Below are positions 36,004 through 48,579 of a stretch of 64,000 bases of DNA, one piece after another (position 1 is the first letter of the stretch; each line of letters starts with the position of its first letter). The notes under the pieces were generated by a model that worked only from the letters and a program-made list of their open reading frames with translations, was not told where the DNA came from and ran no database searches. Made by a program: the position numbers and the translations under genes. The stretch is from Bryum argenteum (lineage: Eukaryota; Streptophyta; Bryopsida; Bryales; Bryaceae). The stretch lies in assembly GCA_037043015.1 (NCBI GenBank), contig CM073330.1, forward strand, positions 769,263 to 833,262, in the 5' to 3' direction.

Positions 36004-38099
36004 GAGTTGTTTATGCTACTATAAAAAAGGTTATTGTATAGTGTTTTATGTCTAGTAAGATTACTAATCATACTCCAAATTCTTGAAGTTACATGATGAT
36101 GACATGAGAATTTGCACAATAATTTATAAAGTCTATAATTCAATGATGAAGTGAAGAATATCATAATCCTGAATAGCATTTCTAACAATTTGTTGTTATG
36201 AACACAACTTCCTCTAGAAACCATTATGGGTGGTGAATCCCGCCTTGAAAGTAGAATATTTGGAACTTAATTTTTTTTTTAAAAAGAGCTTGTTCAAGAT
36301 GCTCCTTTAAGATAATCTATCGTCTTATTCCTTCTCCTTGCCTCTTGAACAACTACTTGTTTCAACTTTGATTTATGTGGTGTTGAATAGTTCTACAAAA
36401 GCATGCCCACCTCTCTCGTCCTCAACTTTGAGCTCCCACATCTTAGACTCTAATAGACTTATTGAAGTGCTTCAAGTGGTGTTCACCTTCTCACATTTTA
36501 TGAAACAGGCGTGTTGCTGAATAAGATTTCCAAAAGCCGATTTCACGCATATGTATAATTTTGGTAAAAATAGGGGTAAACCCAACTCCTTGACTTGAAT
36601 ATTCGTTGTTAAATAAATGTAACCTAAGAAACAAATGAAATCAAAAGTGGCTAGAGAAGATACATTTTTTAGGACACTTTGGTGAGGGCTAATATGACCT
36701 ATGTCAAAAGAAAGATAGTCCAAAGGGTTACCAAGATTACTTTCGTGAGGTAAGATATAATCCTTTATTGGTAAGTCAAAGATATTTGTAAAAAGCTGAC
36801 ACAAAGAACATTCAAGCGTCGTACAATCACAATATTTACTTCCAAAACTTGTCAAACCTTTTAGACTATTATCTCTCTATTTATCAAGGCAGCTAATTTA
36901 TGTTTTTATGACATTATGATCTTGGGTACAGGGGTTGGATGTGCATGAGGTGTCGTTGGAAGCAAATATTTTAAAAGGAGTGCGATCGCAAAAATCAGAT
37001 CGCAAATTTGAAAGTATTGGCCCAATAAAATTTTATTTGAATGGGCGTGGCAACGTCGCGTGGGCATACGAGTTGTTCAATAAGAATATAGGAAAGTCAA
37101 ATCTCAATTTATATAATGCCTTCAACAAAATAGTATTTTTTTATTTCTTTGTATTTTTTAATGTAAAATATAATTCTTGAGATTTTATTTTTTTTCTTTT
37201 TTGTTGCGAGTATAAATATGCTTCTCCCCCTATTTATTTGTCCAAAAAAGGTTCTGCCTCAAATAATGTTATTTTTTACATGTTTTGAAAGTTGGATGTT
37301 GACTAATGAAGGTCTTAGAGACATAGTTCTTGGCCAATTTTTTTGTAACATGCTCCCAATTAAGAAGTCCATCTAAAAAACAATCAATCAAAAATTTTGG
37401 GCTTTCATGCAAATTTCCCACCTTAGGCAAAGACCACTTCGATATTGAGGCAATAGTTATAAAACTCTAATCTCTAATTTGAGTGGTATGATTTTGCAAA
37501 TGGAGTAACATACAATCTAGCATGTTGTTCCAAGTAGTAATTAGATACAAGATCTTGAAAATTAAATAAAGAAATAATTAAAAATAAAAGGTGTGGTCTT
37601 TGGCATTTTGGAGAACACAAAGCTTCACAAGTTTTAATTGTTAATTATAAATCATAAATAATGCAACACTCTGATTATATGACACTTATGGTAAATGCAC
37701 CTACTTTCGTGCATTTAAAGAGTTCACTATACTTGGACTAATGGAATGAGTGAGTTACTATTTTCGAGGATTAGCAAATAAAGAAGACAAAATTTTCCTA
37801 TTCTTATACAATTTATAAGCACTCACAAATATGACTACAAATTTTAGAAACGATTGATATAGGCACACCTATAGTCATTTACTTTGATACATTTACATAT
37901 GATGAACATGCATTTTCAAGAAAATCTTCAATTCAACAACAAATCGAGGCCGCTCATATATAGAGGGACACCCCAGTTCAGGTTCTTCTACCATAGATAT
38001 TAGAACATGTCCCTTGTTTCCCAAAGGTTTTACTAGTGTCTAATGTGGAAATAAGCCTAACGAGGTTGATTTAACTCTAGTCACGTTCTCAGTTACTAA
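36004..38099. other. Duplicated block continuation, then AT-rich intergenic
   Basis: 36004-36378 matches copy A flanks and contains the second empty site (TTAA at 36279-36282). 36379-36680 matches 17011-17340. Beyond that the sequence is unique and AT-rich. An 81-residue ORF at 36935-37180 was not accepted as a gene. Confidence 0.5.
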
Positions 38100-38766
38100 A
38101 TATAGATCATATGAAGTTCAAAATTCTAGCGGATTGTGGAATTTTTCCTTACATCTCCGAAAAGTCATTTCGAGCTTCAAATTTCCTCATACTTTAGGAG
38201 ATATTCATGGTCAAAGTTAGAAATTACTATTCAAAATCTCCCCAAAACTGCCCAAACTACGGTGTATGCTCATTTATTCTCAAAATCCACCCATTTTCAA
38301 TTTGACTTGCCTTTTGTATTTGCATTTCAACATACCTCTATGTGAATAATTAAACATTTCTATAGGTGGTACTTGTCCACTAAGGGTAAAATTTTTACAG
38401 ATGTAATTGTAACTCACCTAGGAAATAAGGATTTGAAGAGCCTTAATTTAAAATTTCCTCTTGAAAAGTGGTTTTTTTTTGCTCAAAAAACACTCGAGAC
38501 CCATTTTACAACTACATAAATAGAGGAAGAATAAATAATATACAAATAATCTACTTTAAACATTATGATCTCACAATTGGTGAGGGATTGGAATCTAAGA
38601 TTTCATACTCACATACATGTAAGAGAGTAGGTACTACTGCAGATCCTTCGGCTACATACTCAGAATTATTTCAAAAATCAGAAGTTACACTTTGCAATGA
38701 CCAAGGGTTGTTTCAAAGCTTTTTGGCAGTTTTGAGGCCTTACGACATTATGGGTTTAAGAGGTTA
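38100..38766. mobile_element. Diverged relative of the TTAA element at 1-823
   Basis: Segments such as CTTTAGGAGATATTCA, TATGCTCATTTATTCTCAAA and GGCAGTTTTGAGGCCT match the family in order. The right end has decayed to TTTAAGAGGTTAG. It lies immediately upstream of the RPL34 leader. Confidence 0.6.
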
Positions 38767-38973
38767 GACTTTAGCACTTGGTTACGGAAGGTGGCACATT
38801 GGATGGACATTCGTTTCAAATAGACGAACAGAACATGGATGAGCTTAAAACGGATGAAGTTAGGGTTGTCGGCCGGAGCGTAGAGAAGGGACGAGAGCGA
38901 CGCCGGAACTCTTTTCGCGATTCGCCATCGCCACGCTTCTCCGGAAAGCTTCGGAGCCTCAAGGTTTGTCACC
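38767..38973 (+). promoter_or_regulatory. RPL34 promoter/5' leader
   Basis: G+C-rich leader before the RPL34 ATG. It contains GTTAGGGTTG at about 38860, a telo-box-like motif common in plant ribosomal protein promoters. The transcription start is not determined. Confidence 0.45.
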
Positions 38974-40350
38974 ATGGTTCAGCGACTGACGTACAGGCGG
39001 CGTCACTGCTATGCCACCAAATCCAACCAGACTCGCGTCGTCAAGACCCCAGGTAACTTACACCGTCACCTTTACGGTTCAGTCCCTGCACAATTCTCAT
39101 TGCAAATATCGCGACAGAATACCTCATTTCTCTCACTTCTATCGAATTTTTGGGTCTCTATCACTTCTAGTATCAATCGAAGTTTCAAAAGATGATCAGG
39201 GTTTTGATCACTTCTTGTATCAATCGGAGATTCATCAGACGTTTAGGTTTTTGAGTAGTTTTTGTATCAATCGAAGTTTCATAAGATGATTAGGGTTTTG
39301 ATCGCTTCTTGTATCAATCGAAGATTCATCAGATGTTCAGGGTTTTGAGTAGTTCTTGTATCAATCGAATTCTCGTCATATGATTAGGGTTTAGATTGCA
39401 TCGTGTATCATTGAACGCTTCATTAGGATTTCGATTAATTTTGTACCTATCGCTGTTTCATAAGGGTTATGATCACTTTTTTCGCATCAATTCTCATCCG
39501 ATTAGGGTTTCGATTACTTATCGAAGTTTTTTTAATTGATTAGAATCTTGTGATGTGTAGGAGGAAAGAATGTGTTTCAGACCGCCAAGAAGCGGGCTAA
39601 TGGTCCCAAGTGCCCCGTCACTGGAAAGCGCATTGCCGGGGTGAGTCTACCTTCATGACATTATCTTTTGTTTGAAGGACCTAGATTATATCGAAGAAAA
39701 CAGATCTCATGAAAACGAATATAGTGTAACCATTGCTAAACGCATGCTTCTTCTCAAACTGCGAATCCTAGATTCTTAATCAATTCCTTAAAACCTCGAG
39801 TGGTGTCAGGTAATGAGGTGCAGATCTTATTCTCGACCTTTAATTACCTCTAAAATATGGAAACTTCATCATTTCTTTTCAAGAAACGAGAAACATCAAG
39901 TCACAGATTCCATGTTTTCGGTCATGGCTGCATTCATCACTGTCTTCTTCAGTCAAACGTGTTCTAAAGTGAGAGAAGTGCAGGTTCCGCATTTGAGGCC
40001 CACGGAGTACAAGACCTCTCGCCTGCACAGGCACAGGAAGACTGTCAACAGGGCATATGGAGGCAATTTGGCAGGTTCAGCAGTGCGTGAACGGTATGTC
40101 GTTAACAAATCCAGCTCTTTTTGTTCTCTTTATTCTTGATGCTTTCTGTACGTGATTTCGATCGGTTCTTACGTTGCGAATGTTGATGGATATGCTTTCG
40201 AGGCTTGTTCTCCGCTAAGAGGCTGTTTGATCTGTGTTTGTGTGGATCAGCATCATTCGGGCTTTCCTTGTGGAGGAGCAGAAGATTGTGAAGAAGGTCC
40301 TGAAGATTCAGAAGTCAAAGGAGAAATTGGCTGCCAAATCTCAATCTTGA
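38974..40350 (+). CDS. RPL34: 60S ribosomal protein L34 (eL34), four exons
   Basis: Structural protein of the large cytosolic ribosomal subunit. Exons: 38974-39052, 39561-39640, 39984-40093 and 40251-40350. All borders are GT-AG and phases join exactly, giving 122 residues, in line with plant eL34 of about 120. The start [11 protein letters not shown], the KCPVTGKRI segment (cysteine-containing), [25 protein letters not shown] and the C-terminal [20 protein letters not shown] are all hallmark eL34 sequences. No disabling change was seen. Intron 1 carries an unusual array of about 47-bp repeats. Confidence 0.96.
39150..39530. repeat. Degenerate about 47-bp repeats inside RPL34 intron 1
   Basis: Units built from CTTGTATCAATCGAAG, TTCATAAGATGATTAGGG and TTTTGATC recur roughly six to eight times with decreasing similarity. 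Each carries a TTAGGGTTT-like telo-box core. Confidence 0.75.
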
Positions 40351-42070
40351 ATGTAACTTCTTTCATGAAATTCATACGGGCGGTGCCCTTGATTCAGAGT
40401 TTTTTAGTCTTCGATCGTTCATTTATGTTGCCTGAAAAGTTGGTACAGAGGTGCCACTTGTGTGCCACATCGAATATTCAAATCAAATCAGGAAAAATTC
40501 TGGGAGAGTAAAATTCAATTTTTATCATTTACCAGTATGCCCTTGTGGCTTGCCATGCCCACTTGAATACTTTCACCATGCTCATGTGGCTTGCCATGCC
40601 CACTTGAATACTTTCACCATGCTCATGCTCCTCTGTGGTTCTGCCAGATCTAAAATTAGGTCATTTTTGTAGTTTTTAGTGATTTGGGGATCATAAATGC
40701 TTTGGAATTCAATATCTTGGGACTCAAGCACCTGATGGGCAATCCGATTGTTGCCCCCACCTCTACAAAACGTCTGCTTCCAACCACACCGGCTGTCTCC
40801 AAGATCATATTGTCACACACACAAAACTAGATTGTGATTAGGCATAGTTCACATAGGTTTCCAAAATTCAGAATGCTTGAAGCGTGCTTTCAACTATTTG
40901 ATCATATAACAATGTCTAAACATCCCATTCCAGCTGTGGATCAAGGATCCATAAGGTGGATTTGTACTTCAATTGGTGTGTATCCATAAATAAGATAGTG
41001 CGCATTTGGACATCCTAAGGTAAATGCCTTTTTGCAGTAGTTAGTATCTATGAAGTGTGAAATGTAACTAAGGTCCGCTTTACATGAGGGTCCAAGCCAT
41101 TCATGAGGCCAATTCGTGCAAAATCCTCTATTGTGTTGGTTCATTCCTAGAAATTAGCCTCAAGGGGAGCCAAGGCCAATTTTCTGAATTTATACTTTAA
41201 TCAGTGGGGGACAAGTTGTGACAGGACCAACGCACCAAAAAGTTGGGAGATACGTGAATGGAAGGCTAATTTATGGCCTAGAGGCCGTCTCTTGATTTCA
41301 TTACAAAATTATTGTTTGACTAAAATATTTTATTGAGAACAAATCAAAAGCATGGAATGTAGTTAATGATACAAAATTGGCCCCATGGGCTTGTTTTTCC
41401 GTCTACAAGTTGGCCCCAAGGGCTTTACACAATGGGGAATTGATCCCCACTTCATTAGTTGTTTAGTGAATTCTCCAAGTGGTCCATTGAGCCAATGGAG
41501 CTCAAAATGTGAGTGGATTGGCTTGAAGATTTGTTGGCCCTGACTCCCTAACTAGCAAAAAGAAATCTAATTGCACTATCTATTCATGAGGGAAACTACA
41601 TGTTGTGTTTGATAAATTTGCATACCTTGAAAAGACATTTTGTCCACCTCTAGAAATGTAAAACTTAGAAATGAAATCGATTAGTACTCCCTCTCTCCCG
41701 TTATAATGGTCACGCAAGTTTAATGACTTAACCTCTAATGTTTACCGAAGGTGGGCAAACACATAAGATATGTATAGTAAGAATCCTAAATGAAAATGTG
41801 TATTTTTGAGCTTCATTTGGCATATTCGTGATTTTTGTATAAAGAGGGTAGGTTGGGCTAGCTTGGTCAACAAGAGCCTAATGGGAAGATTTTTCGATAA
41901 CCGAGGATCTTTGGAGAAAGGAAGTTGATATTTTACGATCACTCGTAAAACAAGGGTAAGGGAGCCGAGTGGATTTTAGTTTGTTGATCTAAAATGTCAA
42001 GGGATAGGCATCAAGGGTAATTTGGGGTCGCGGGCCCCATTTCTAAATTCAAAAAGACTTAAAAATGGGT
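40351..42070. other. Intergenic with a 41-bp direct duplication
   Basis: At 40545-40627 a 41-bp unit beginning GTGGCTTGCCATGCCCACTT is present twice. The remainder shows no gene. About 41990-42050 resembles the interior of the MITE at 47658 (a CAAGGGTAA(C/T)TTGGGGTC motif). Confidence 0.5.
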
Positions 42071-43009
42071 TTAACTCCTAAAAATCCAGACGTTTCCTCG
42101 ACCTCCAGAACCAAAAACTACCATTTTTCACCATCGTTGAAAAATGGGGAAATGAAGAAACTTTCTTTTCCGGTTTTAGACTTTGAACCGTAAGATCTTG
42201 TACCTAACTTGTATACAAAGGACTGGTCAAAATTTCAACCGTTGGATGTTTGTCATTTGTGAGATCGTAACAATCAAAGTTTGTCCAACACTTTTGTTTG
42301 CCGCTTCGTGAGAGGCATTGTCTACGTGGTGCCAAGGGCAACTTGATGATTGTTACTCCAAATATTTTTCCCTCACTTTTTTTCATGTAGGTTATTAAGT
42401 TGGGTATGCTCATGCAAAATTTTAGAGACCAAATCCACTTTTTGACCTTAATGTAAAATATTTTATGAAAGAAGGTCTAATAACAACCATATAGTAAAAC
42501 AAGCACCACGTATGATATACTTAGTTTGAGATAAATGTGGACGGTGAGAAGGTGCATTTATGATAATGTGAATTTTGAAAAAAAAAGTCTTGGAAAAAAT
42601 CCAAAATCTCGAATTTTGGCAATTTTTGAAAGAAAAAATTGTAAAATTACTAGAAATTGTGAAGATTGTTTTTGAAAGTTTTGGAGGCTGCCCTTGTAAA
42701 ATTGATAAAATTTTTAACTTTGGATACTTTGGAATTTGAATAGTTATTTGGTAATGAACATATTTCCACAAAAAAAATACTTAAAAAAAATTTATTTTAA
42801 ACTGCCCGTTTTGGACTTGAAACCTAAATTTTTTAGATGAAGGTTATAAAATTAAAATTTGGCTTTACAAATTTTACCACATACACATTACAGTATGATT
42901 GGGGAGCATCCAGTAAAAATCTTAGGCAATAATATCAATTTAATTCCTTAAAATGAGCTGCCCAAAATCTCATAAAACTGAATCGGTTTTCCTGGATTTT
43001 TAGGTGAAA
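42071..43009. mobile_element. TTAA-family element, right end decayed
   Basis: The left end is TTAACTCCTAAAAATCCAGA; the right end CCTGGATTTTTAGGTG is followed by a decayed TTAA (AAAA). The interior matches the 7163 and 21553 elements, including AACCGTTGGATGTTTG and GGCTGCCCTTGTAAAATTG. Confidence 0.75.
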
Positions 43010-43639
43010 ATTGAAACTGACAAGTTTCTAATGGAAAAATTCCATTGGCACATGGAGCTCTAGAAAAAGCTCGTAGGGGGAGAATACGGCCATCCGATGT
43101 TGTATGGTTACCCATCTTGATTTTACTTCATTTGTCCATGTTTTACATTTGAGAATTGAAATTCCAAATAATCTAAGTAAAATTTGCACCTTAAATTCGG
43201 AAATTTACAAGGTACATTTAGAAACATCGTATGTGGAAGAGATTTATGGTACCAAATGTGCAATTGACTAAACCCCCATATAAAAAACGACTAAGCAGAT
43301 CTTAGCATTTGAACTCCTATTGTAGATCTCAGATTCAGATCCAGAAGTAGATTTGGAAAGTGTCATGTGTCATTACAATGTCGGGTCGACGTTATTTACG
43401 ACATCGATTCTCTGCCACTTCTAAAACTAACTACCGAGCAGTTGTCTAACAACAAGTTCCTATGAGAATGGAGAAGTTTGCAACCGACACACGATCCACC
43501 ATCTATTGTTCATGATGCCCGATCGGTAACCAACAATGGATTGGTCTCAGACGACCTCTAGCATGTTCGCCTACGCCCAAACTGTCCCTAGAATATTTCC
43601 TACATCAAACACAAATTATGCACATGCAATGATTCAAAT

Positions 43640-43795
43640 TTGAAATATGAGTAATTCATAAGGTTAGGTACAAGATTCTACAATTGGAAGTCTAGAAAAA
43701 GTAAAAAATATTCCATCCATACCCGCAATCACTCATAGAGGTCAAAATCACAGTTTTTGGGTTCCCAAGCATAAAAACACAAGAATTTTTAGGGC
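43640..43795. mobile_element. Inverted fragment of a TTAA-family left end
   Basis: Read in reverse it begins GCCCTAAAAATTCTTG and contains CCCAAAAACTGTGATTTTG and a TAGAATCTTGTACCTAACC motif, matching the left third of the family. The other end was not defined. Confidence 0.5.
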
Positions 43796-44873
43796 TTCAA
43801 TTGTCTAAGAAGCACATTATAATTTTCATTTTGAAACCAACCATAAAGTCTCATTTGGGTTGAGCATACAACAACCCTCCTATCACCTCCATGGAACTCT
43901 TTTCACTACGGTTGGACTACCTAAAAGCGCCAGGGGACCTAAAATTGCGCTGTACCTCATTTGTAGATTGTGAAAATACAGATGTACCTCATTTGTATAT
44001 AACGCTTATGGGTCAAACCTTACTTAGCACTTTGGAATTTTGTATAAAATTCACAAATACAAATTACATGTTGCAAATTTTTGCAATCCTCCTGAAAACC
44101 TATATCAAATGTGGTCATAATTTTATTTTGAGTTTACTAGTGCTACAAATAGGTCAGATCTCTTAAGTTGGTGCTTATAGGACACTCAACGTTATGTCTC
44201 GACATGGAAATTACAAGCTAATTTTTCATACTCATTTCTAAAAATTGATCTCTTTTATCGCCAAATCAAGAAACTCTTAGGCTCACTCACAATGCTCATA
44301 GCTTCGAAGACTTACCATGCAAATGTATCCACTATATCAAAAAATCATAAATTTCTTTCCTAAGAAAAATAAAAAGATAAAAAAGTATACCAATTTATAT
44401 GGTTGATAAAATTTTATTTGATAATCTCGAAAGGGATTAGTGGTTTTTTAAAATTAGATTTACATTTTTTGTTACGGTGGTAAAAATTGTAGTGTAGGAA
44501 ATTTATATTTTATAGAAATCCATGTATAATTGTGACCTACCTAACATTAATCTTAGATTTGTACACACTCAACTGCTACTTGGGCATGTCCTAAAACAAT
44601 TCAAAAATGTGGCTGCCATCTATTATTTTCTGTAGAAGGGTTGACCTCACACTTGAATGGCTCAAATTCCACCTTCCCTTGGGTGTTGGTAAACAAGTGC
44701 TACCATCTTTTCTTGGAGCCTCATCAGCCAATGAGTTTTTTTCTTCAGAATTTATGAAATTTTCAATTTGGACCCCCCGACAACCCCGACAACTGTCTCT
44801 AATAATTTTCAAAAATCGGGCTTGCGGCTCCAAATTACTCTTTGCGCCTACTCCTTGGCAATTTAAGCCTATA
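43796..44873. other. Intergenic, no gene
   Basis: Mostly AT-rich. A 91-residue ORF at 43891 has no recognisable domain and was not accepted. Confidence 0.4.
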
Positions 44874-45237
44874 CGTAACTACTCCCTGTAAACTAACCTT
44901 TGATGTCTGGGAGGCTCTCCCTTTGTGGAACAACCTTGAGCATTGTAGCTTCATATAGGCTCACAGTGAATTCCCTGTGAGCCTATAGAAAACTTTTCAC
45001 ATTTCATTTAATAATAATATAATTTTAAAATTTTAGAAGCGTACGTCAGAGGAAGTGCCGATTCTGCCCGCCCTGCCCGAACCTGCCAAGGGTTTCATTT
45101 ATAGGGAGTAGTTACGCCGGGGGAGGTCCCCATCGTTGGGACTCCCGGCCAGTTCGTGACCCTCCCTCGTCGGGCTCCCGCCCTCCTCGGGTCGGGTCCC
45201 TCACAGGCCGGGAGTCCCTCCGATGGGGGTCTCCCCC
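44874..45237. repeat. Fold-back region with three nested hairpins
   Basis: 18-bp inverted arms lie at 44874-44891 and 45099-45116 (TAACTACTCCCT core, one mismatch). Inside is a perfect 13-bp palindrome, TATAGGCTCACAG (44954-44966) with its complement at 44975-44987. Directly following is a 32-bp arm pair, 45119-45150 and 45206-45237, with a G+C-rich 55-bp loop and four mismatches. Confidence 0.75.
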
Positions 45238-45315
45238 TTTGCATCAAAAAACACCCTAAAAAGTTGTAGATTCTCCAGGCACAGTGATGCACTACAAATT
45301 AGTAGACCGGATGTA

Positions 45316-45584
45316 ACCACTATAGTCCACCCAACTATTGTGGGGGGTCTTTGGACCTTGTTGTATGGGTACCTCAAAGCCCTTTGGGGGGATACTATGT
45401 CAAGTATCTTCAAGGCACTAATAACTAGGCTAAAAACTAGTGTATTTATAGTGTCCACCCTCGAGAGGGGGAAGTAGTATTGTTCCAATTTCCCCTTGTC
45501 CGGTGGCCATCGGGATATTAGCATTACGAACGGACACTTCATTCACGCCGGCCCCTGAGAAAGGGACCGGAGTTTCTATCTATC
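45316..45584 (+). mobile_element. 269-bp retroposon with 13-bp target duplication
   Basis: TAGACCGGATGTA occurs at 45303-45315 and 45585-45597. The insert ends in a TATC tail. Its last about 106 bp matches the inserts at 7558-7669 and 18710-18818, while the first about 160 bp is unique to this copy. No obvious pol III A/B boxes were identified. Probably a SINE or the 3' end of a LINE. Confidence 0.75.
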
Positions 45585-45597
45585 TAGACCGGATGTA

Positions 45598-46579
45598 TTG
45601 TTCTCACTCAATAATACATTGACTATTTCAAAAAATAAAAATAAAAATAAAAATTTAAGAATTACCAATTTCCTACTGTCCAGAATTGAAAATCCATAAA
45701 TCCCAGTTATGTCAGAAGCAATTGATCTCCAGATTTACATCATTGGACACCATCCTGTGGTATATATAGATATTTCTCCATTATGATCTTATTTATCTGG
45801 TTAGAGAATCAGCCAAAATAGGCCATGTTTGGGAATATCCACATGGGATCTCTGATGCATGGCTGCAGTGAAGGGTCATGGATAGAAATGGGTCTCCACT
45901 ATATACTACGTACATGAGGTTGGAGCCTTCACTTTTCCATGCTCCATGCCATTATCCCGCGCTCCCAAATATACTTGCTTCCATCACATGACGCCCCGTC
46001 TCGTCTAGTAGCCACATCTCATCCACTTCGTTTGTTTCAATTTCGTCAATTTTGTCCTCATCTCAAAAGGGGGTTCATGCAATGCACGAAGCAATCTCTT
46101 TGTGGAGAGAACTACACTAAATAGGTAGATTAGTGTTAGATACACTAATTTACATAAACAAGCTATAAGCTTTTACTGTAAGTCAATATTTTTACCCTCT
46201 ACAATGGTCAAGATGGGGATCCTTACATAGTAATTGGAATCAATACTCTTGGTAATTATTTTTTATCAAAAGTAAAAACTTGTAGCATTTTCAAATCTTC
46301 TAAAAATTTAACACTAATCTACCTATTTAGTGTAGCTACTAAAAAATTAGCACGAGCGCTAAATTAGCAATTTCAGCCATTCGGTTTGATCATTGGAGCA
46401 ACTTGTTCCATGCATGAGATAGCAAATATGAGGGCTACGGTGGAGAAGGCCACTTGTTGGTCAAGAATTTTCATTTTCAACCAATCACATTTGAGGATTT
46501 CTCCTTGATTTCTTGACCAATGCACTTCTTCATTGCAATGTAAACAAGCCCTAAGACGAACTTGTTGAAAAGCAATTAA

Positions 46580-46611
<32 letters not shown>

Positions 46612-47648
46612 GTTTAATCAACTTGTTAGCAAATATGAGACAAACTTGGTGAGAACGAGTAGAGATATTTCAAAGACATAGCTTTGTCAATTAATTTTCA
46701 TTGATATTTTCACCATTGTAACTACAATAAAAATAAATATGAAAGTCGGCATAGGTCCTTACGCACAAAGTTTACAATGTACAAAACACTCCAATATGAC
46801 TAACTAAGTCAACAAACACTTCATTCTAGTTTTTACTTCCTCGATCGAAAACAAGCACCCACACTACCCAAAAATTCTATAAAACGTACTCCAACTTCCT
46901 CTTCCTCTCACGAATACCAAAATATACTCCCTTGTAAGTAGGAGCAACTCCTCCGGAGCCACTTCATGGATTGTGAATGTACAAACCCATACTTCCAAAC
47001 CATCCGTACGGTAAAAAAACCAAAAATTGTCGAAGGAACGTGGGAGGGGCAACTGCTGCCTTGTGATTGATTGATGGAAGGTGTACCATCGGAGCCACAA
47101 ACCCGAAATCCATAATTCCCATTGTTTCCAATCATGCAACAAAAGTGAACAAAAAGTGGGGGAGTTGTCCTTTACGTCCATGTTGATGGTGTTGTTGTTG
47201 CTCCCTTTCGGGGACAAGCCACTCAATGAGGATGGAATGGATTTGTGTACCTTTGGGGGCATGCATGCATGGGTGAGTGTGGTCCTTTCTTAGATGTTGT
47301 TGGATATCCTCTCACTTGCACGTTTTTTGTTTGGTACTTTGATGTGGAGGTGAGGGGGACACTAAACTCAACCTTGGTTCTCCCTTGGAATTTCCAAATA
47401 TGGAGTGAGGCTCATAAAAGGGTGCATGGTATTTTTTTTGCGTACAAGGCCTTAAAAATTTCAGGAAGAGGTCCCGGGGTAAAATGGGGGTGTAGATCCC
47501 AAATCAAAAAAAGAAAAAAGAAAAAATTAAAAAGGAAAAGAAACAAAATTTGAGGGGTCAGAAATAGAAAAACAAAAAACTGGGGCCCCACCTCACTAGT
47601 GAACCCAAATTGGATTATTTGAGCGGCTGGAGGTGAGAGCAATTGTCT
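45598..47648. other. Intergenic with a poly(A) tract
   Basis: A run of 28 A at 46581-46608 could be a retroposon tail or slippage. ORFs at 46864-47262 (minus strand) were considered and not accepted. No supported gene. Confidence 0.45.
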
Positions 47649-47657
47649 CATTTTTAG

Positions 47658-47873
47658 GGGTAAGCGTTCGTAGCAGCTACCAAGGAGGATGGAGGAGGGG
47701 TAATGAGCCCCCTAATTTTTTGATGTATAGACATTAAATGCCAAGGAGTAGGCTTCCAAGGGTAACTTGGGGTCACAAACCTCAAATTTGAATTCAAAAT
47801 TATCAAAAACGGCCTTGGGAGGTCCCCACGGATTCTAGGGTGCCTCCTTGGTAGCTGCCACGAGCCATTGCCC
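47658..47873. mobile_element. 216-bp MITE with 9-bp target duplication
   Basis: CATTTTTAG flanks at 47649-47657 and 47874-47882. The ends GGGTAAGCGTTCG... and ...CGAGCCATTGCCC are imperfect inverted repeats of about 31 bp sharing CAGCTACCAAGGAGG. A 9-bp duplication points to Mutator-like mobilisation. Non-coding. Confidence 0.8.
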
Positions 47874-47882
47874 CATTTTTAG

Positions 47883-48579
47883 TACTTTGTCATTTTCACA
47901 TTGACTTATGCATCCATTTTTGCTAAGATGTGGGGTTTGGATTAGTGGAGGTGGTTATTTGTAACATGTGTTTGGTATCCCTAAAGTTGAAGGATCTAAT
48001 TTACCACCCGAAATCATTTTTCTTCAATTAGAGGTGAATATTTTGTTTGGTTTGTAACATGTTTTGTGGAATGCAATAATAGTTTTTAGTATTTCACTTG
48101 TACATGTACAATACCCTCCAACAAGTGTTGCAACACACTCTGTTTTTTCACTTAAAACATATCCCATGGCCTGTTTTAGAATGGTGGTGTTGGCATGATA
48201 ATCATCACATCTCCATGAGATTTTTTGCATCATGGAAGGTATTCCAGTTACCTTCATACACCAAGCATTTTCTAAATATAAAGAGGCATCCATTGCCATG
48301 TGTCTACCAAAATTGCCATCATGCTTAAAAATCTTGGAAAAGGGTACCCTTCTTAATGTGATCACTTCTTCTCTGGGATATCAGATTTTGAGTATGTTTG
48401 AGCTTGGGAGGGTCCAGAGATACACATACTTGTTTGTAATTCATCTTGATGGTACACATTTCTTAGAAAAGTTGTGTGCAACAAGTCCTGTTTGTCAACC
48501 ATATCGTTTCTGTGTTGTTGTTAGGACCTTTTTTATCAAACTTTTTGTGGATGTAAGTGTTGTTTGAGGATTGTGCACC
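47883..48579. other. Spacer upstream of the Tc1-like gene
   Basis: No gene is supported. No terminal inverted repeats for the following transposase could be found by eye. Confidence 0.4.

Noticed and set aside
36935..37180. 81-residue ORF with a weak PPR-like stretch (NVAWAYELFNK)
   Set aside because: Single weak match, AT-rich tail and no repeat structure.
46864..47262. Minus-strand ORF and an alternative frame reading YKGVYFGIRERKRKLE, faintly AP2/ERF-like
   Set aside because: Only a short stretch resembles the domain start, the frames are broken and the core of the domain is absent.
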